From Rapana venosa (taxonomy: Eukaryota > Mollusca > Gastropoda > Neogastropoda > Muricidae), in assembly GCA_028751875.1 (NCBI GenBank), contig CM054140.1:32512408-32576407 (forward strand): a stretch of 64,000 nt of DNA, given 5' to 3'. The notes below the pieces were generated by a model. That model made no database searches. It had not been told where the DNA came from and was given only the letters and a program-made list of their open reading frames with translations. Shown piece after piece: positions 63,801 through 64,000 of the stretch; the stretch's first letter is position 1; the number at the start of each line of letters is the position of its first letter. The position numbers were made by a program, and so were the translations under genes.

Positions 63801-64000
63801 GAAAATGACAGAACAGTGTCACAGTCATGATTTAAAGCAAACCCTAGAGACTACAGGATTTTAAAAACATGCATACGCTAAGCAGTACAATGTCAAACAC
63901 CTTTTAAAGGCAGAAGCTGCGACTGATTTTTACTATTTTTTGGGATAAAGAAGAATAGATAGGTAAAGGGGGTGAAGGGGGGTGGTGGGGTGGTGGTGAC

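Overview
This is an animal nuclear genome window. It has spliced genes with GT..AG introns, many tRNA-derived SINEs, LINE fragments and dense microsatellites, and no bacterial-style operons. The SINE types and the CYP3-like P450s suggest a gastropod mollusc. That taxonomic call is inference and partly rests on recalled repeat families.

The only genes I can support are two cytochrome P450 genes of the CYP3 type, in tandem on the minus strand. Gene A runs from its ATG at 29347 to a haem-binding exon near 11938. Gene B enters from beyond the right edge: its first exon in the window is 62870-62966, and its haem-binding exon is near 44889. Matching exons have the same or nearly the same length and the same splice phase (89/89 and 143/143 bp; 94/97 bp for a third). 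The proteins should be ER-anchored monooxygenases. The membrane anchor, C-helix WxxxR, I-helix, K-helix ExxR and haem-Cys motifs are each found in at least one copy. Some exons were not found: A exon 2, A exon 8, A K-helix, the exon between K-helix and haem in both genes, and the last exon of both.

Sequence quality is not uniform. About 1-900, 18250-36000, 37900-39230 and 50290-64000 look like finished sequence. About 906-18245, 36000-37900 and 39240-50285 are full of expanded A, C, G and T runs, and recognisable genes and repeats there carry indels. I read this as unpolished long-read sequence, not biology. The interval 47150-50285 is a corrupted near-copy of 50310-53475, including two gene B exons, so it may be a false duplication.

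The rest is repeats. There are at least four tRNA-headed SINE families (called A, B, C and D here). One roughly 100-bp 3' module is shared by families B and C and occurs nearly 20 times. A roughly 320-bp element (element X) has a clear 12-bp target-site duplication. There are LINE reverse-transcriptase fragments at 5.0-5.8, 35.4-37.1, 50.3-50.8 and 55.1-55.5 kb, a retrotransposon gag-like fragment at 38.5 kb, and minisatellites lying against P450 splice sites. The most unusual signals are the minisatellite at 52.0-52.66 kb, whose units carry a splice acceptor plus the start of the adjoining exon, and the UG/CA microsatellites touching several gene B splice sites.
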